Made by a program: the position numbers and the translations under genes
Notes under the pieces: generated by a model
What the model was told of the DNA's origin: nothing
The model's database searches: none
The model's input: the letters and a program-made list of their open reading frames with translations, nothing else
DNA from: Tubulanus polymorphus
Lineage: Eukaryota; Nemertea; Palaeonemertea; Tubulaniformes; Tubulanidae
Reading direction: 5' to 3'
Assembly: GCF_964204645.1 (NCBI RefSeq)
Contig: NC_134025.1
Location: forward strand, 2,919,001 to 2,983,000
DNA: 64,000 nucleotides
In this document: piece after piece, positions 9,929 to 21,218 of the stretch
Position numbering within the stretch: position 1 is the stretch's first letter
Layout: each line of letters begins with the position of its first letter

Positions 9929-10788
9929 TTTGTTCGAAGCCGGAGTAGAGGCACATAGTACGCGTAAAATGGTTGATGTTTCTATATACTACGAACGGTC
10001 CATTATGAACAGGTTCGAATCCCAGAATTATCAATTCATTAGCCTGCTTCTCCAATATCTATTCTAATATTCTGGATATATATTTAGAACCAATAGATAG
10101 GAATAACCTGTTAAATAAGTTTAACATAGAGGAGACGTGATTGTTTCGAAAGATGTATCTCGACGATTTTATGGATTCGAACCCAACTGACTTGTTACGG
10201 CTCGGCGACCATGTGGAGACCGTATGGGTTCGATTCCGCGTTTGATCCGTTCGATCACCTTCGAAAACATTTCTCAACGTGGCCTTAAATTTAATTCATA
10301 TTGATTTCATATGCGAATAACGAAGTTATAAGAAATTCAACTCCATTGCAAAAAGCTAAAACGATAACTTGTTTTTTCAAGTGTCTGATGAAATATCTCT
10401 GATGTCATTACAGATGTATCACGCTTATTGGTCCGTATAGTGACCGGTCGAGCGCCAATTTCAAATTGCGATTGGAGTAGAGCGTCAGGGTTACGTTTTG
10501 AAAATCTTTCATACCTTCATCATTGTAAGGAAACCATTTATATTTTATAATTTTCAAATTTGAAAGAATGGTTCGCATCAATAACGTCGGCATACGGTGT
10601 CCAACCAATTTGTGCAAAAATACAAACAGCAATTTTCGGTGAGAGAGCTCACAGAAGTCAGAAAAAAAGATAACCGGTAATCACCATAAAACGCTTATCG
10701 GGCAGGTGACACTTTTCTCAAAATTACAACTAGAACTCACTTTTTCATTCTGCTTCCAGTCATCTCTGTGGAAATACCCAGCCTTAAA
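9929..10788. other. Divergent upstream region between NUS1 and the plus-strand peptide gene
   Basis: This should hold the NUS1 promoter and the 5' part of the peptide gene, with a candidate splice acceptor (gcttccag) at 10759 for a non-coding first exon. Two B-box-like sites, ggttcgaatccc at 10013-10024 and gggttcgattccg near 10225-10237, suggest fragments of tRNA-derived repeats. Open frames here look fortuitous. Confidence 0.35.
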
Positions 10789-11071
10789 ATGTATCCAGGA
10801 TTGTTAGTGTGCCTTATCATTTTGATAATAACCATTCTTAGTAAGTCGTTGAATATGTTTGCTCCAACTTATCTGCAGACTTTCAGAAATTTGCACCATG
10901 TTTGTTTTTTTTTTTGGTTTGTTTTTACAACGCATTTAATACTTTTCAGTAACGTCTTCGATGGCATCGATGAAGTATGTTGAATGTTTCCAAATGTGTT
11001 ACGATATGTTTGGTAAACCATTGGATAGAACTGAATATGACACATGTATGCACGATTGTCGACATGGATAG
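10789..11071 (+). CDS. Small secreted cysteine-rich peptide precursor A
   Basis: Two exons, 10789-10840 and 10950-11071, join in phase 1 to give 57 residues. Residues 1-18 form a strongly hydrophobic signal peptide, with the intron inside it. The mature part has four cysteines spaced C30-x3-C34-x15-C50-x3-C54, a pattern suited to two antiparallel helices joined by two disulfides. The C-terminal E46-Y-D-T-C-M-H-D-C54 closely resembles the end of the neighbouring peptide gene at 11671-11955, so the two are probable paralogues. Function is unknown: toxin-like, antimicrobial, hormone-like or matrix roles are all possible, and no family was recognised. A poly(A) signal follows at 11093. The ATG at 10789 is chosen because it directly precedes the signal peptide. 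Confidence 0.7.
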
Positions 11072-11670
11072 ATCCCGCGATTGCATGTGATGAATAAATC
11101 TCTATTAAATCAACTATGGCTATTATTGTTCGTTTTGTCGTGGTACGATTTTTAGTTTATTATATTAATTAGGTCTGGTCCCTCTTAAGATTACTGAGGG
11201 GTTACCGGTACCCCGTGTTTACAATTGTTTTGAACTTTTCTTGAATTTATGCCAATTCTGTCTCATGTCAATTGATGATCAAAATCTCGTTTCAAATGTA
11301 TAGATATGGGCTGCGGCTCATTTCTCTGAATTCTCTGATCAAGAGAGGATTTTGGGTGCAATTGGTGTTTTCCTTCTGAAGTGCGACACGACGACTTTGA
11401 TTGATGGTCGTCTCACTGTCATATCATAATGTTCAAACCACCCTTTCATTTGCGACAAAAATAAGAAATTTATCCGACAAATATGTTTGTATCGTTGTAA
11501 TTTTTATTTCATGTACATATTAGATAAATCTTGCCGAAAATTCACATCAAAGTATCCGACGCGCTTTGACTTCTAGAATCCTGTAAATAACAACTGAGAG
11601 CTGTATATTATTTCATATTACAATAATATGACGTATTAAAACCCATTGAAATCCGCAGAAGAATAATTAC
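11072..11670. other. Intergenic space between the convergent peptide genes
   Basis: It holds the two 3' untranslated regions: AATAAA on the plus strand at 11093-11098 and AATAAA on the minus strand near 11501-11506. No gene, repeat or RNA was recognised in the rest. Confidence 0.4.
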
Positions 11671-11955
11671 CTAAGCCAAGCATTTTGTCATACATTTTTC
11701 ATACTCAAAATTAGAAACTTGACCTTCCTTGCACTCGACAGTGCACGCGGGGAAGACTTTACACCGTCTACATTCAACTGAGGTTGGGTCGACGCACAAT
11801 GAGTCACACTCGGACAAGTCGTACTCTCTAGCCAGCGTAGCGACGAAGAGAGCTGTAACTGTAAAAAAAGAAAGCATTGCAAATGTCTTTAATCAAAACC
11901 CAATTTCCTCGCATTCAATCGATTACTTACAAATCACGAATATTGTAATTTTCAT
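11671..11955 (-). CDS. Small secreted cysteine-rich peptide precursor B
   Basis: Exon 1 is 11955-11931 and exon 2 is 11858-11671; the phase-1 intron again falls within the signal peptide. The product is 70 residues: signal peptide about 1-18, then eight cysteines, C26-x3-C30-x7-C38-x2-C41-x5-C47-x3-C51-x12-C64-x3-C68. Three C-x3-C pairs and one C-x2-C suggest a compact disulfide-rich helical fold. The tail E60-Y-E-K-C-M-T-K-C68 matches the tail of peptide A. A TATA box lies about 80 bases upstream of the ATG, with a near-perfect palindrome further up, implying strong regulated expression. No known family was recognised; function is not assigned. Confidence 0.75.
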
Positions 11956-12033
11956 TGTAGTGGCTTTAGTTGACCAAACCTGATTCAGATGAAATTATTT
12001 ATGTATCTGAATAATATTAATAATGTTAGGCGA

Positions 12034-12040
12034 CTTTATA
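12034..12040 (-). promoter_or_regulatory. TATA box of peptide B gene
   Basis: TATAAAG on the minus strand, 79 bases upstream of the start codon. This would place transcription start near 12005 and give a short 5' leader. Confidence 0.55.
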
Positions 12041-12119
12041 GCTGAACGAGTTTCCGGGTATTATCTACGAAATTGTGTTAAACATCAAATATCTATTCAA
12101 AAAGGAAATAAAATGTTTA

Positions 12120-12145
12120 CATTAATGACATTAATGTCATCAATG
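12120..12145. promoter_or_regulatory. 26-bp near-perfect palindrome upstream of peptide B gene
   Basis: The core ATGACATTAATGTCAT (12125-12140) is a perfect 16-base palindrome, and four more pairs match outside one mismatch. It contains inverted TGACA half-sites (the TALE/Meis-type core) around a TAAT homeodomain-like centre. It lies about 85 bp beyond the TATA box. Factor identity is inference. Confidence 0.4.
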
Positions 12146-12723
12146 ACTTGTAATCGTCGTGATTAATTCCGTTCTGTGGTGGATTGAAAAAGATTTTTTT
12201 AGCGGTTGAAAAGGATTCTAAAAAGGCGGATTCAAGTTAGGCTAGAGGATGTCATCGCCGCACTGCTGAAAAAAAGAGTGCCGAAATTTAGCGTCCAGCA
12301 AAAACAAAATGAACGAATTTTTACAAAAAGATCTTTCCTGCATAGCGCACAGCTTGCAATTGGTCCTTTTAGATTAGGTAGCGGGTTTAGGAAGTTCGAA
12401 TGGATTTAATTTGTCTCTGGATCCTGGTTAGAATGTTAGGATACTGGGGGTAAGCTTTTCAGTACAGCGCCCAGACAGCGATGTCTTACGCCGATCTTGG
12501 CCACACCGGTGTACAAAACAAGAACAAACTGTGAGATTTTGACCGTCCGCTGCTGCCCCTTTATATTTCAGTAGCGGTTAATATGTGAACTAACTGGACA
12601 GCGCGATATTCCGACTGTGGCATGTGGGTAATAAGGTAGCGCATTTTACCCGTCGAGGACGGTGACCCGGAATCAATAATATTTATCAACTTTTTACTTT
12701 AGTGTTACACTATTTGAAAGAAA
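12146..12723. other. Upstream region of the NADPH oxidase gene
   Basis: Intergenic DNA between divergent genes. It should contain the NOX promoter and 5' untranslated region, but no TATA box or other convincing element was seen. A short plus-strand open frame at 12206-12409 looks fortuitous. Confidence 0.35.
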
Positions 12724-15700
12724 ATGACAAACTGGCTAATTAACGAAGGACCAAAATGGATTTTCATGGTAAGATGTTGTTTAGTGAATGATCTAATTGG
12801 TTGTTGGCATTGTTGTTGCTTTTTGACATTCTATCTTAACTTATCCATCAATTTCCAATCATCATCATCAAGTTGTTGTTAAACTTAATAATGTTGATTG
12901 CATCTATCATAGATCTGCACATTAGATTGTCCTTTCTTCTAAGGCATAAATAAGCCTATGCAGCTATAGGCTTGACCAATTATCCAAAATTCATGAGGTT
13001 TTGAGAATCCAATCGTGAAAAACCATAGATAGAACTCAATCATGAGTTCTATGGAAAAACTAAACCACAGAACCACTATTGAGTTGGGTTAAACGTTGTA
13101 CAGACGAGGGAATTATTTTTATTGCACGACCCCTATATGTGATAATATTGTCTATTTTCAGTTTGTCTATTATCTTATCAATATGGCTCTGTTTGTGTAC
13201 CACTTCATGTATTACCTGAGGATGCCAGAATATTTCTATCTCAATAAACTGATAGGTGTAAGTCTCATTATTTTGTGCAACAGTTAATTTCTAGCATTGG
13301 ATATTTCTCCAATTATATATGGCATTATGCTGGTAAATGCTATTTTGCTAATACACATAATTTCGAAAAAAATGTTTTTACAATAACGGTTGGAAAAATG
13401 GATGGAGTAAGATCTTAGAATTAGATTTAATTTCTATGGGAAGGTTTAGGTTTAAGGTTCAGTTAAGGGCTATAAGCAGTTGGATCTGATGATCTTGTGG
13501 TGGAATGCTGCACTTGTACACACTAGGTGCAGTATGTTCAAATCCCAATTTTTCACTAATTTCTCTTTGATTCTTTCTTGAATCGAAAGTACACCAACTT
13601 CTTGCTCATGTGCAACGTCAGTTAACCAATCAGAATAAACTATAAGCAAAATAGCAAGAATAATGTCATATCAGAAAAATATTCACTTTCTAAATTTGAC
13701 ACGAAATCGAATGATTGAGTTATGTATATGTTTCTAACAGTACGGTTTACCATTCGCACGCGGTGCTGCAGCCTGTTTGAATCTGAACTGCGCCCTCATT
13801 CTGATACCAGTTTGTAGAAATCTGATATCCTACATCCGAGGCAGTACTCGAGTAAGTTTCAGCGGTGAAATTTTGGCATGTGTTAAAAAGTTTTTTTTTC
13901 CAAAAAAAATTTTAAGAAAAAAAAAAAAGTTTTAAAAAGTTTTTTTTTCCAAAAAAAATTTTAAGCCATCTCGTTTATATTTTCAGCGTTGTTGTAAAAG
14001 AAATATTTTGAGATTGATGGATAAGAATATAACATTCCATAAAGTTGTTGGTTATATGATATGTGTAAATACAGGTAAGACATTTAGTGGTGTGAGATAT
14101 TTGATGACACATGATTTTCATGCGAGGACACAAGATTCTGAAATCTGTTTTGTCTGAATTTCACGTAATCCATGTGTTCACACCGGCTATTATTTGTAGC
14201 TATTCATGCTGGTGCTCATTTTTTCAATGTTGAGAATTTCACGATGGTTTATCAGCTCACAAGTAACGATACTGAACTTCTATCTGCATTAACCAGTTTA
14301 CCTACGTCCATTAACGGCACATGGGTAAATCCAGTTCGAACTCCCAACACGGTATGAAATCATTATTCACATTTGCTGAAAACTTTAACCCTTGATCCCT
14401 CAAATTCCCCTCCAAATCTGAAAATGGGCCTGAAAGTGTATCTAAAGAACGCTTAATTAATAATCAAGTGTTTGCTCAATTTACAATAGGATCCTACTCT
14501 TGAAGCTGTTAAATTACTTCCTGGAGTAACTGGTGTCTTAGCTACATTGGCCTTGATAATAATGGTTTCATCATCAACATTACTCATCAGGTTTGTATCA
14601 AAACGTATCATAAACTTGTTAAAGATAAGTGGCAATAATGAAGTTATAATAAGTCAGTTCATGTTGAAGGAAAATACAATCTATTGGTTATCACTAACAT
14701 ATTTTCTGGTCCTCTGAAGTTTGTTATAATGAGGTTCCACTGTACATCATACCGGTAATTAACTCAGTATAAGGAATCTTTGTGTTCATTTCAGACATTC
14801 TTATTTTGAAATATTCTGGTATACGCATCATTTGTTTGTCATTTTCTACATCGCGATTATAGTCCATGGAATGCAGTGAGTAGAACAGTGTCGTATCTAA
14901 CACTAGTCATGTACGTATTAACAAATTATCCATGGCGAGCATTGATATTTTTAGGGGCGTTGTGAGATCCCAGTCAAACATAGACGTTCATGACCCGACG
15001 ACTTGTTATTTGAAATATAAGGAATGGGCGCCGGGAGCGGAATGTGATGTTCCTCAATTCTCTAATAGCGGTCCTAAAACTTGGCAATGGGTGATACTAC
15101 CAGTTATCATTTACTTCATAGAAAGATGTATTCGATTTTGGCGAAGTCTGCAAACAATAGAAGTATTAAAGGTATGTAATGTAATGTAATGTAATTTATT
15201 TCATCATCAATTATAATTACAAATAGAATTTATAACAAATAAGTAGATTGATGATGAGGGACCTGAACTGAGCCTTAAAGGCTATACAATCACTAAGACG
15301 TTCAGGCCCCCTAGAGAGAAAAAAGAAAATTAATGGTAATGCTAATGATAATAATTATAATGATAATAATAATAATAATGATAATAAATAATGTACCGGA
15401 GTATACTGAATATTTATGCAGCGATCTGCTTCTTGTGCCCAACCCCTTAGATGATCACCTTTAGATTAATAAAGTCTGGAAGATCTGATTTCCCATTACT
15501 CTATTGATCTGTTTATCTTACTTTGTGTTTTTCAGATAATTGACCATCCGTCTAATGTAATAGAACTGCAGCTGAGAAAAGCCGGTTTCAAAATGGAATC
15601 CGGTCAATATATCTTCCTGAAATGTCCCAGTATTTCTCATTTAGAATGGCACCCATTTACTCTGACATCTGTAAGTATCGACTTTTACAGCGAGATATTG

Positions 15701-16908
15701 ATTTCATTCTGTTCACGTATTTATGTGGATTTTCTGAATTTTTTAGGCTCCTCAAGAAGATAGTTTCAGTGTTCATATAAGAATCGTAGGTGATTGGACA
15801 AAGGCTTTAGCAAAAGCGCTGAAATCGCAAGGAGCTGAAGATGAGAGGATTTGGAAAATGCCTCGGTATGTTATTGTGCAGATTCAATAATCAGGCTTAC
15901 ATGTAAAAGTATTTTTTTGAGATGAATATTTTTATCATTTTACAGATTAGCAGTTGATGGGCCTTTTGGTACAGCTACTGAGGTAAAATGTTTGGTAATG
16001 TATTATAATCTCAAATACATCATTCATAGTGCTCAACTATTTTCGATTTTTTTCAGGACGTTTTTCAATATCAAGTTGATGTTTTTGTCGGTGCAGGAAT
16101 TGGTGTTACTCCATTTGCCTCGGTTTTAAAAAACATTTGGTATTAATTCAAATATAGTGACTTATTTAGCATTTCAGCCAGTACTGTGGTGTTAAGATTA
16201 TAAGAATTTTACATGTTTTTATTTGCAGGTACAAATATCAAGAAAACAATGTCGAGATGAAACTAAGAAAAGTCTATTTCTATTGGATATGTCCCGATAC
16301 GGGAGCTTTTGAATGGTTCGCCGATTTATTAACTGAACTAGAACAACAAATGGAAGATCAGGGACTTCATAACTTCTTAAGTTGTCAGATTTATCTAACA
16401 AGGGGCTGGAATTCTAATCAGGTTATTGATATTTGAGTTATTAGAACTGTGAAATATGATATATTCGAAATAAGCTATTTATTTGCTTGATATATAGGCG
16501 AGGAATATAGCCTTACACGCTGATGACGCTCAAGATGTCGTCACTGGTCTGAAACACAAAACTAACTTCGGCCGGCCGAACTGGGATTCAGTATTTTCAG
16601 GACTTTCCGACAAACATCCGAGGTAAATAACAGCGTTTTAAACAGTTTCGATTTTTGTTGTTGTAACGAAACCTGGGGACCATTTCACAGAACGACTTTC
16701 AGCATCGTTAGGAATACTGTATTCAAGTAGTTCTATGTAATGAAGCCCCGGTTGAGGTGAAGTTGATCGAATTTATTTCAGTACGAGTGTTGGTGTGTTT
16801 TTCTGCGGACCGAAAGTTCTATCGACGACGCTGCATAAAATGTGTAATCAATATACGTCGCTTGATGAAAACGGGACGCGATTTTTCTACAACAAGGAAA
16901 ATTTCTAG
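12724..16908 (+). CDS. NADPH oxidase catalytic subunit, NOX2-like (gp91phox family)
   Basis: Fifteen exons: 12724-12768, 13162-13257, 13741-13851, 13987-14074, 14200-14351, 14490-14590, 14795-14875, 14955-15171, 15536-15670, 15747-15865, 15946-15982, 16057-16139, 16229-16421, 16498-16622, 16782-16908. The frame closes to 569 residues (human NOX2 has 570). It moves electrons from NADPH through FAD and two hemes across the membrane to make superoxide. Heme ligands are His102/His209 and His116/His222. The FAD motif HPFTLTS is at 336-342; the NADPH side shows [15 protein letters not shown] and FCGP; the protein ends NKENF like NOX2. There are no EF hands or peroxidase domain, so it belongs to the NOX1-3 group that needs p22phox and cytosolic organisers, none of which is in this window. 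N-glycosylation sites (NDT, NGT) lie in an extracellular loop. Confidence 0.95.
13460..13560 (+). mobile_element. Old tRNA-derived SINE fragment in NOX intron 2
   Basis: An A-box-like segment (tgatcttgtggtgg near 13488-13502) is followed by a B-box-like tgttcaaatccc at about 13537-13548. The rest is diverged and has no coding content. Confidence 0.35.
13885..13964. repeat. Direct duplication of a T-run/A-run hairpin unit in NOX intron 3
   Basis: A unit made of gttttaaaaag, a run of nine T, cc, a run of eight A and ttttaag is repeated with an A-rich spacer. Each unit can fold on itself (T-run against A-run). It sits just upstream of the exon 4 acceptor. Confidence 0.55.
14708..14744. mobile_element. 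Solo terminus of a Tigger/pogo-like MITE in NOX intron 6
   Basis: The segment ctctgaagtttgttataatg followed by aggttccactgta matches, with few changes, the right end of the TA-flanked element at 63732-63868. No partner end was found nearby, so it is a truncated copy. Confidence 0.5.
15172..15335 (-). mobile_element. 3' end of a LINE with pentanucleotide tail in NOX intron 8
   Basis: Read on the minus strand, a segment with ggcctgaacgtcttagtg and ggctcagttcaggtcc is followed by an AAATAAA and a (ATTAC)n tail (TGTAA units at about 15174-15195 on the plus strand). Short pentanucleotide tails after such a 3' region are typical of CR1-like non-LTR elements. No coding part remains. Confidence 0.45.
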
Positions 16909-19900
16909 TTTCGTCAAAAAGGAAAATCATGAATTCTCAGGATTAAATACTGCTGACATATACGAACCCGAAATACAGGACTTATTTCATGGATATTTAA
17001 TGAGTATCGATATCAACATGTGGTGCTTTATACATACTAACGATGTTATGAATTTTTTATTATTACATATGAAAATGTTAAATCGGTTTTTTTCATATCT
17101 CTTACTGAAACGTATAGCAATTAAATTAAGGGAGGTCCTTACTGACTACTCTAATTACTGACTATTGGATATATTCATATTAAGCTGAAATTCTCTATTA
17201 GTATGCTGTAAAATGTTGCTTTTATTTTTGTAATTTTATGATCTCTCGCTCATGAGAATCATTCCATTATGCCACAAATCGAGACAATTTTAATAAGCTT
17301 TTCGTGTAATATTTTATCACTAATATCTAATTGTTTTAAACCGTAATTTCTCACTTATTTTGTACCTGTATTTTAATATCCAAGTTTGATGATAAAAAAG
17401 TTTATTTATATGTAAAAAAATATATTCTTTGTAAGTTTCTTTGTGATCAAATCAGTGGAGAGGCATATATGTATTTCTCTGAGGAAGCCAGAGTTTAACC
17501 AAGCAGAAATGGAAAGGACACTTTAAATTCGAGGATTTCAAATACTTCCCAGATCTTTGAGTAATAATAGTACAGATGGAAATATAATGACCGACTGATT
17601 GGACATGGCGACTTATTAGTGAGGACAGTATCAGTCGACTAGAATCTAAAAGACCAGCTTCCCTAGATTCTGAGAAGGTGCAAAGGCTTATATTTTACTG
17701 AAAACAATGTATTTGAGAATTGCACACTTTTTCTGACTGACTTATTAGGTTAAGTAGAAAGAATAGAATGTTACGGAATAAGGAATAAGGAACAAGTAAT
17801 GAACTTCACTGGGGTCATTACTTATAGTAATGAGATAGCTGATCGAACATTGCAGTTATATCGTATTTTTAATCTTACGGAGGTCACCCGTGATAAGAAT
17901 GAATTCAGACACGCACTTAAACCGTGCAATCATCAGTCTTTTATAGATATTGTTCGGGGAATGTTTGTGTTATAGATTTACCTCCGCTAATGTATGAAAT
18001 GCGTGTTGAGATGGCGCAGTTGCCAATAAATACATATATTTGTGAATATTAGAAATTGAGGCATGTTTGTCCATTGCTGAAAGTAAATCTAGTTGTATTT
18101 GTGTTAACGCTGGTGAATTGTGTATGAGCATTAGCCGCTCACGAGGAATACGACTGAAATCTACCGCCGCTTGTTGTGTACTGTTGCTAGCAGATCGGGC
18201 ACTGAAAGAGTCGTTAATTGCCGTCTGGTCGTAGTCATTGTACGCGCCCGATATGGAATAGGATTCTTTTCAGGTAAAAATGCGTATTTTTTAAAATTTA
18301 GAAGTGTCTTTTTCTATTCTTATGACAGTTATTAACTATATATACGTATGATGCGCTCTATGGATGAAACAAATTTTTTCAAATATATTGCAATCCTTTT
18401 TAAATTTCCAGGCGATTATTATCTACGCATGAATGATTAATTATCACTCTTGTCTTGTCGAAATATTACCGGTACTATGACTGTTTCTATAGAATTATGA
18501 GTATTTTACGTATCAAGTGATTAAACGTAATAACCAACATTACACAGGGCATTGTTCAACCCAAAATGATAAGTTCACATATTTGGCAATTGTATGCGGT
18601 ATGTCTATGGTTTAATTGAGCCAAAAGTGAAAGAAATACAGTGGGGATATCCAGCAGAGACAAGGTAGTGACTTTCACGAAAATGTGGGTAATTAAGCAT
18701 TAGTTTGGTTCCGTGCGCTGACAGCGTGCACTCTCGGTTGTAAGAGGTGTCAATTATGTTCTAATTGACCATGAGAGAAATTGAAGGGACTTCAATTCAC
18801 TTCACGACAATAATTAATACTTACACATAATCCTATTGATAGAATGAAGTGTCTCAGGAAATTGGATTTAAATTGTCAATTCATAGAATTAAAGGTCGAT
18901 AATTTATAGGATTTGTTGAAATGTTAGAAACGAATCGAAGATACACAAAGATAGATATACGTGAATGAAATACAATATTGATATTCTGTTATTAGAACAG
19001 ACTATAAAACCGATAAATCTCTGTTATCAGTACTGATATTTGTCAAAACTGAATATTCAGCTCTGATTGATTTACACAGACAGTGGTTTTGTTTGATAAA
19101 GCTATAGTTGTGTAAATAACTCGGTTGTCATGGGAATTTGGAGATGAGATGTTTTTATTAAGAAATCATCTAAACGACTATAATATGTATTCATTAGCTG
19201 TAATTGTTGAACGTGTCAATTTCGTTTCAGTTTTTTAGGTACCTAACAGAAGCAAGTTTTGGTGTAGAAATTGTTGAAGAATTTAGAATGAATGAGAACT
19301 TGATTTCATTTTATATCATAGATTGTATTCTACTATTGTTTGAATTATTGGTAGTAGACTTAGAATTCAAGTCATAAACCATACTCTAAATGGCCCAGGC
19401 AAACAAAACCTTTCAAAAACTACCAATGGTATATTCTCCGCCTTGAAGAAAGTTTTAATTCCTTCAAACTAGCCAAGCAAGAGTGCAGTACTTCGATTCT
19501 ACATTGTACTTTTCATTTCATGTCCCTATGTGATCTATCTATTTGTCAAACTGCCAAATAAATGAATATAGTCATATTTGAAATTCCTCTCTAATTTCGT
19601 ATTTGTAGATCGCCATAAAAGTATAAAACAGTTGAACGGGTTTTGAAATAAGGCAGTGCAGTAGGGGAGCTCAATACTGTCCTCGTAGATTGTCGGATTT
19701 ATTGGTACGTGTGCCACATAAGCATTCTTTTTTATTATGATATAGTTAGGAATGAAAATTGAAGCGGACTTTGACATAGCGCGGTAAGCTTTTGATGATT
19801 CTGTTTTTAAGGTTAATCATCTAACGCAGGTTTAGAAGATGTTTGTTCGAATTCTGATTCAGATTCGATCACACGCTCGATGAAGCGTGTCTTCATGTTT

Positions 19901-21204
19901 CATTAGGAGCTCTTCTGAAGTAAAGCATATGGTAAATGCGATGTAGTTAAACAGATAACGTGAACAGTTTTCTGATCAGGAGATTACATGTATCGATATC
20001 GATGCTTTTTCAATCTTACTTATTCCTACCAGGAGGGTGGGAGTGACTCCCACCTCCCTGTTCCTACATTAAACGTATGTCTGTTGGATAATATATGTTT
20101 TATCACATGTATTTCTCTACATCTTTGCGCAAACTTAAGGAATAGGTGTCTTGTGGCGATTTGATGTTTACAATCTAGGTCCCGTTCTAGTCAGTATAAT
20201 CTTACGCGTTGGTTGTCTTTTTACCGCAAGCATTTCTTTAGCTGTTTATTTTTAGAAAACCGCTCGTAATGTCTTTAGCAATTGCTTTGAAGAAAGATAT
20301 TTATGTCGTTGATTATTATTGCTTTGCCCAATGTTACACAGATTCATTAAAGCGACTGGAATGGCCGATTACATTATTTTCCCTTGGATAGGTTGTTTAC
20401 TTATTGTTTTGTACGGCGTATGGTTGCTGAGTTTAGTAATCATGGGTTGTGTTTCCGTTTAATGAGCAAATCAATTCGTTACGAGTATACGCCATTACTT
20501 CGATAATAACGAAACGCACTTCTCATTGAGCTGTCAATATTGGCCTATTATTGGAAATGTAATTTTTTCTTTACGATATGAACCGCAGTATCGGAGGGGT
20601 TTATCAACTCATAACATGGCATTCACATCTCTGAGGTTTAAAAGGAAAATGAATTATCTAATTGAAAGTCTGTAAAGGTTAGTTCAAATAGGATATTCAA
20701 TGTAAGAGAATGTCAGCTAATGGATATTAATTGTCTGTATTTTGTAAGTATATTCTGTGAACGTACGTGTGACTTAAATCACTTTCGATGTGGTATATAT
20801 GTCTTACTAATGTATTTTCATTAAAATCTGTGGGAAGCATTCCATTCATTCATACGATAATTGAGGCAATAATATCCTGCATACACCTACTGAAGACGAC
20901 TGTCGTGTGAAGTTCGGAATTTAGATTCATAAGACTGAAATATCCAGTTGTGTATACAATTCTATATATAACGCTACATATACCTATAAATGATTTAAAA
21001 AAACATCGAAGAGATAGTGCACAATGAATGGGTATGTTATGCAAACACGCTGAGCTTGTCTGGTTAGTTCGTTATTGAAATTAATGAAACATATGCGCCA
21101 GGACAAATATTCATTTCAGGTCCATCCATAAGACCACCTGTCAAATTGTACATGATCCAATCTTGTTGCCTCGAGCTAATTCTGGAAACATTATCTTTTT
21201 CAGA
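16909..21204. other. NOX 3' UTR and intergenic region before the EF-hand gene
   Basis: About 500 bases of AT-rich 3' untranslated sequence follow the NOX stop. A candidate non-coding first exon of the EF-hand gene ends at 18273 (caggtaaa), and a matching acceptor (ttttcag) ends at 21204. There are two palindromes near 19991-20059. No other coding sequence is supported; open frames at 19535-19777 and 20850-21044 on the minus strand look random. Confidence 0.4.
19991..20059. promoter_or_regulatory. Paired palindromes upstream of the EF-hand gene
   Basis: ATCGATATCGAT (about 19992-20003) is a perfect 12-base palindrome. About 27 bases on, 20031-20044 (aggagggtgggagt) and 20046-20059 (actcccacctccct) form a 14-bp hairpin arm pair with a one-base loop. 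No known site was recognised; role unknown. Confidence 0.35.
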
Positions 21205-21218
21205 TTCCCCGTGAGATC

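Noticed and set aside
10013-10240. B-box-like sites upstream of NUS1 suggesting tRNA genes
   Set aside because: Only the T-arm-like parts are present; no A box at the right distance and no acceptor stem.
12206-12409. 67-codon Lys/Arg-rich frame upstream of NOX
   Set aside because: It looks like chance; it has no signal peptide, cysteine pattern or relation to the adjacent peptide genes.
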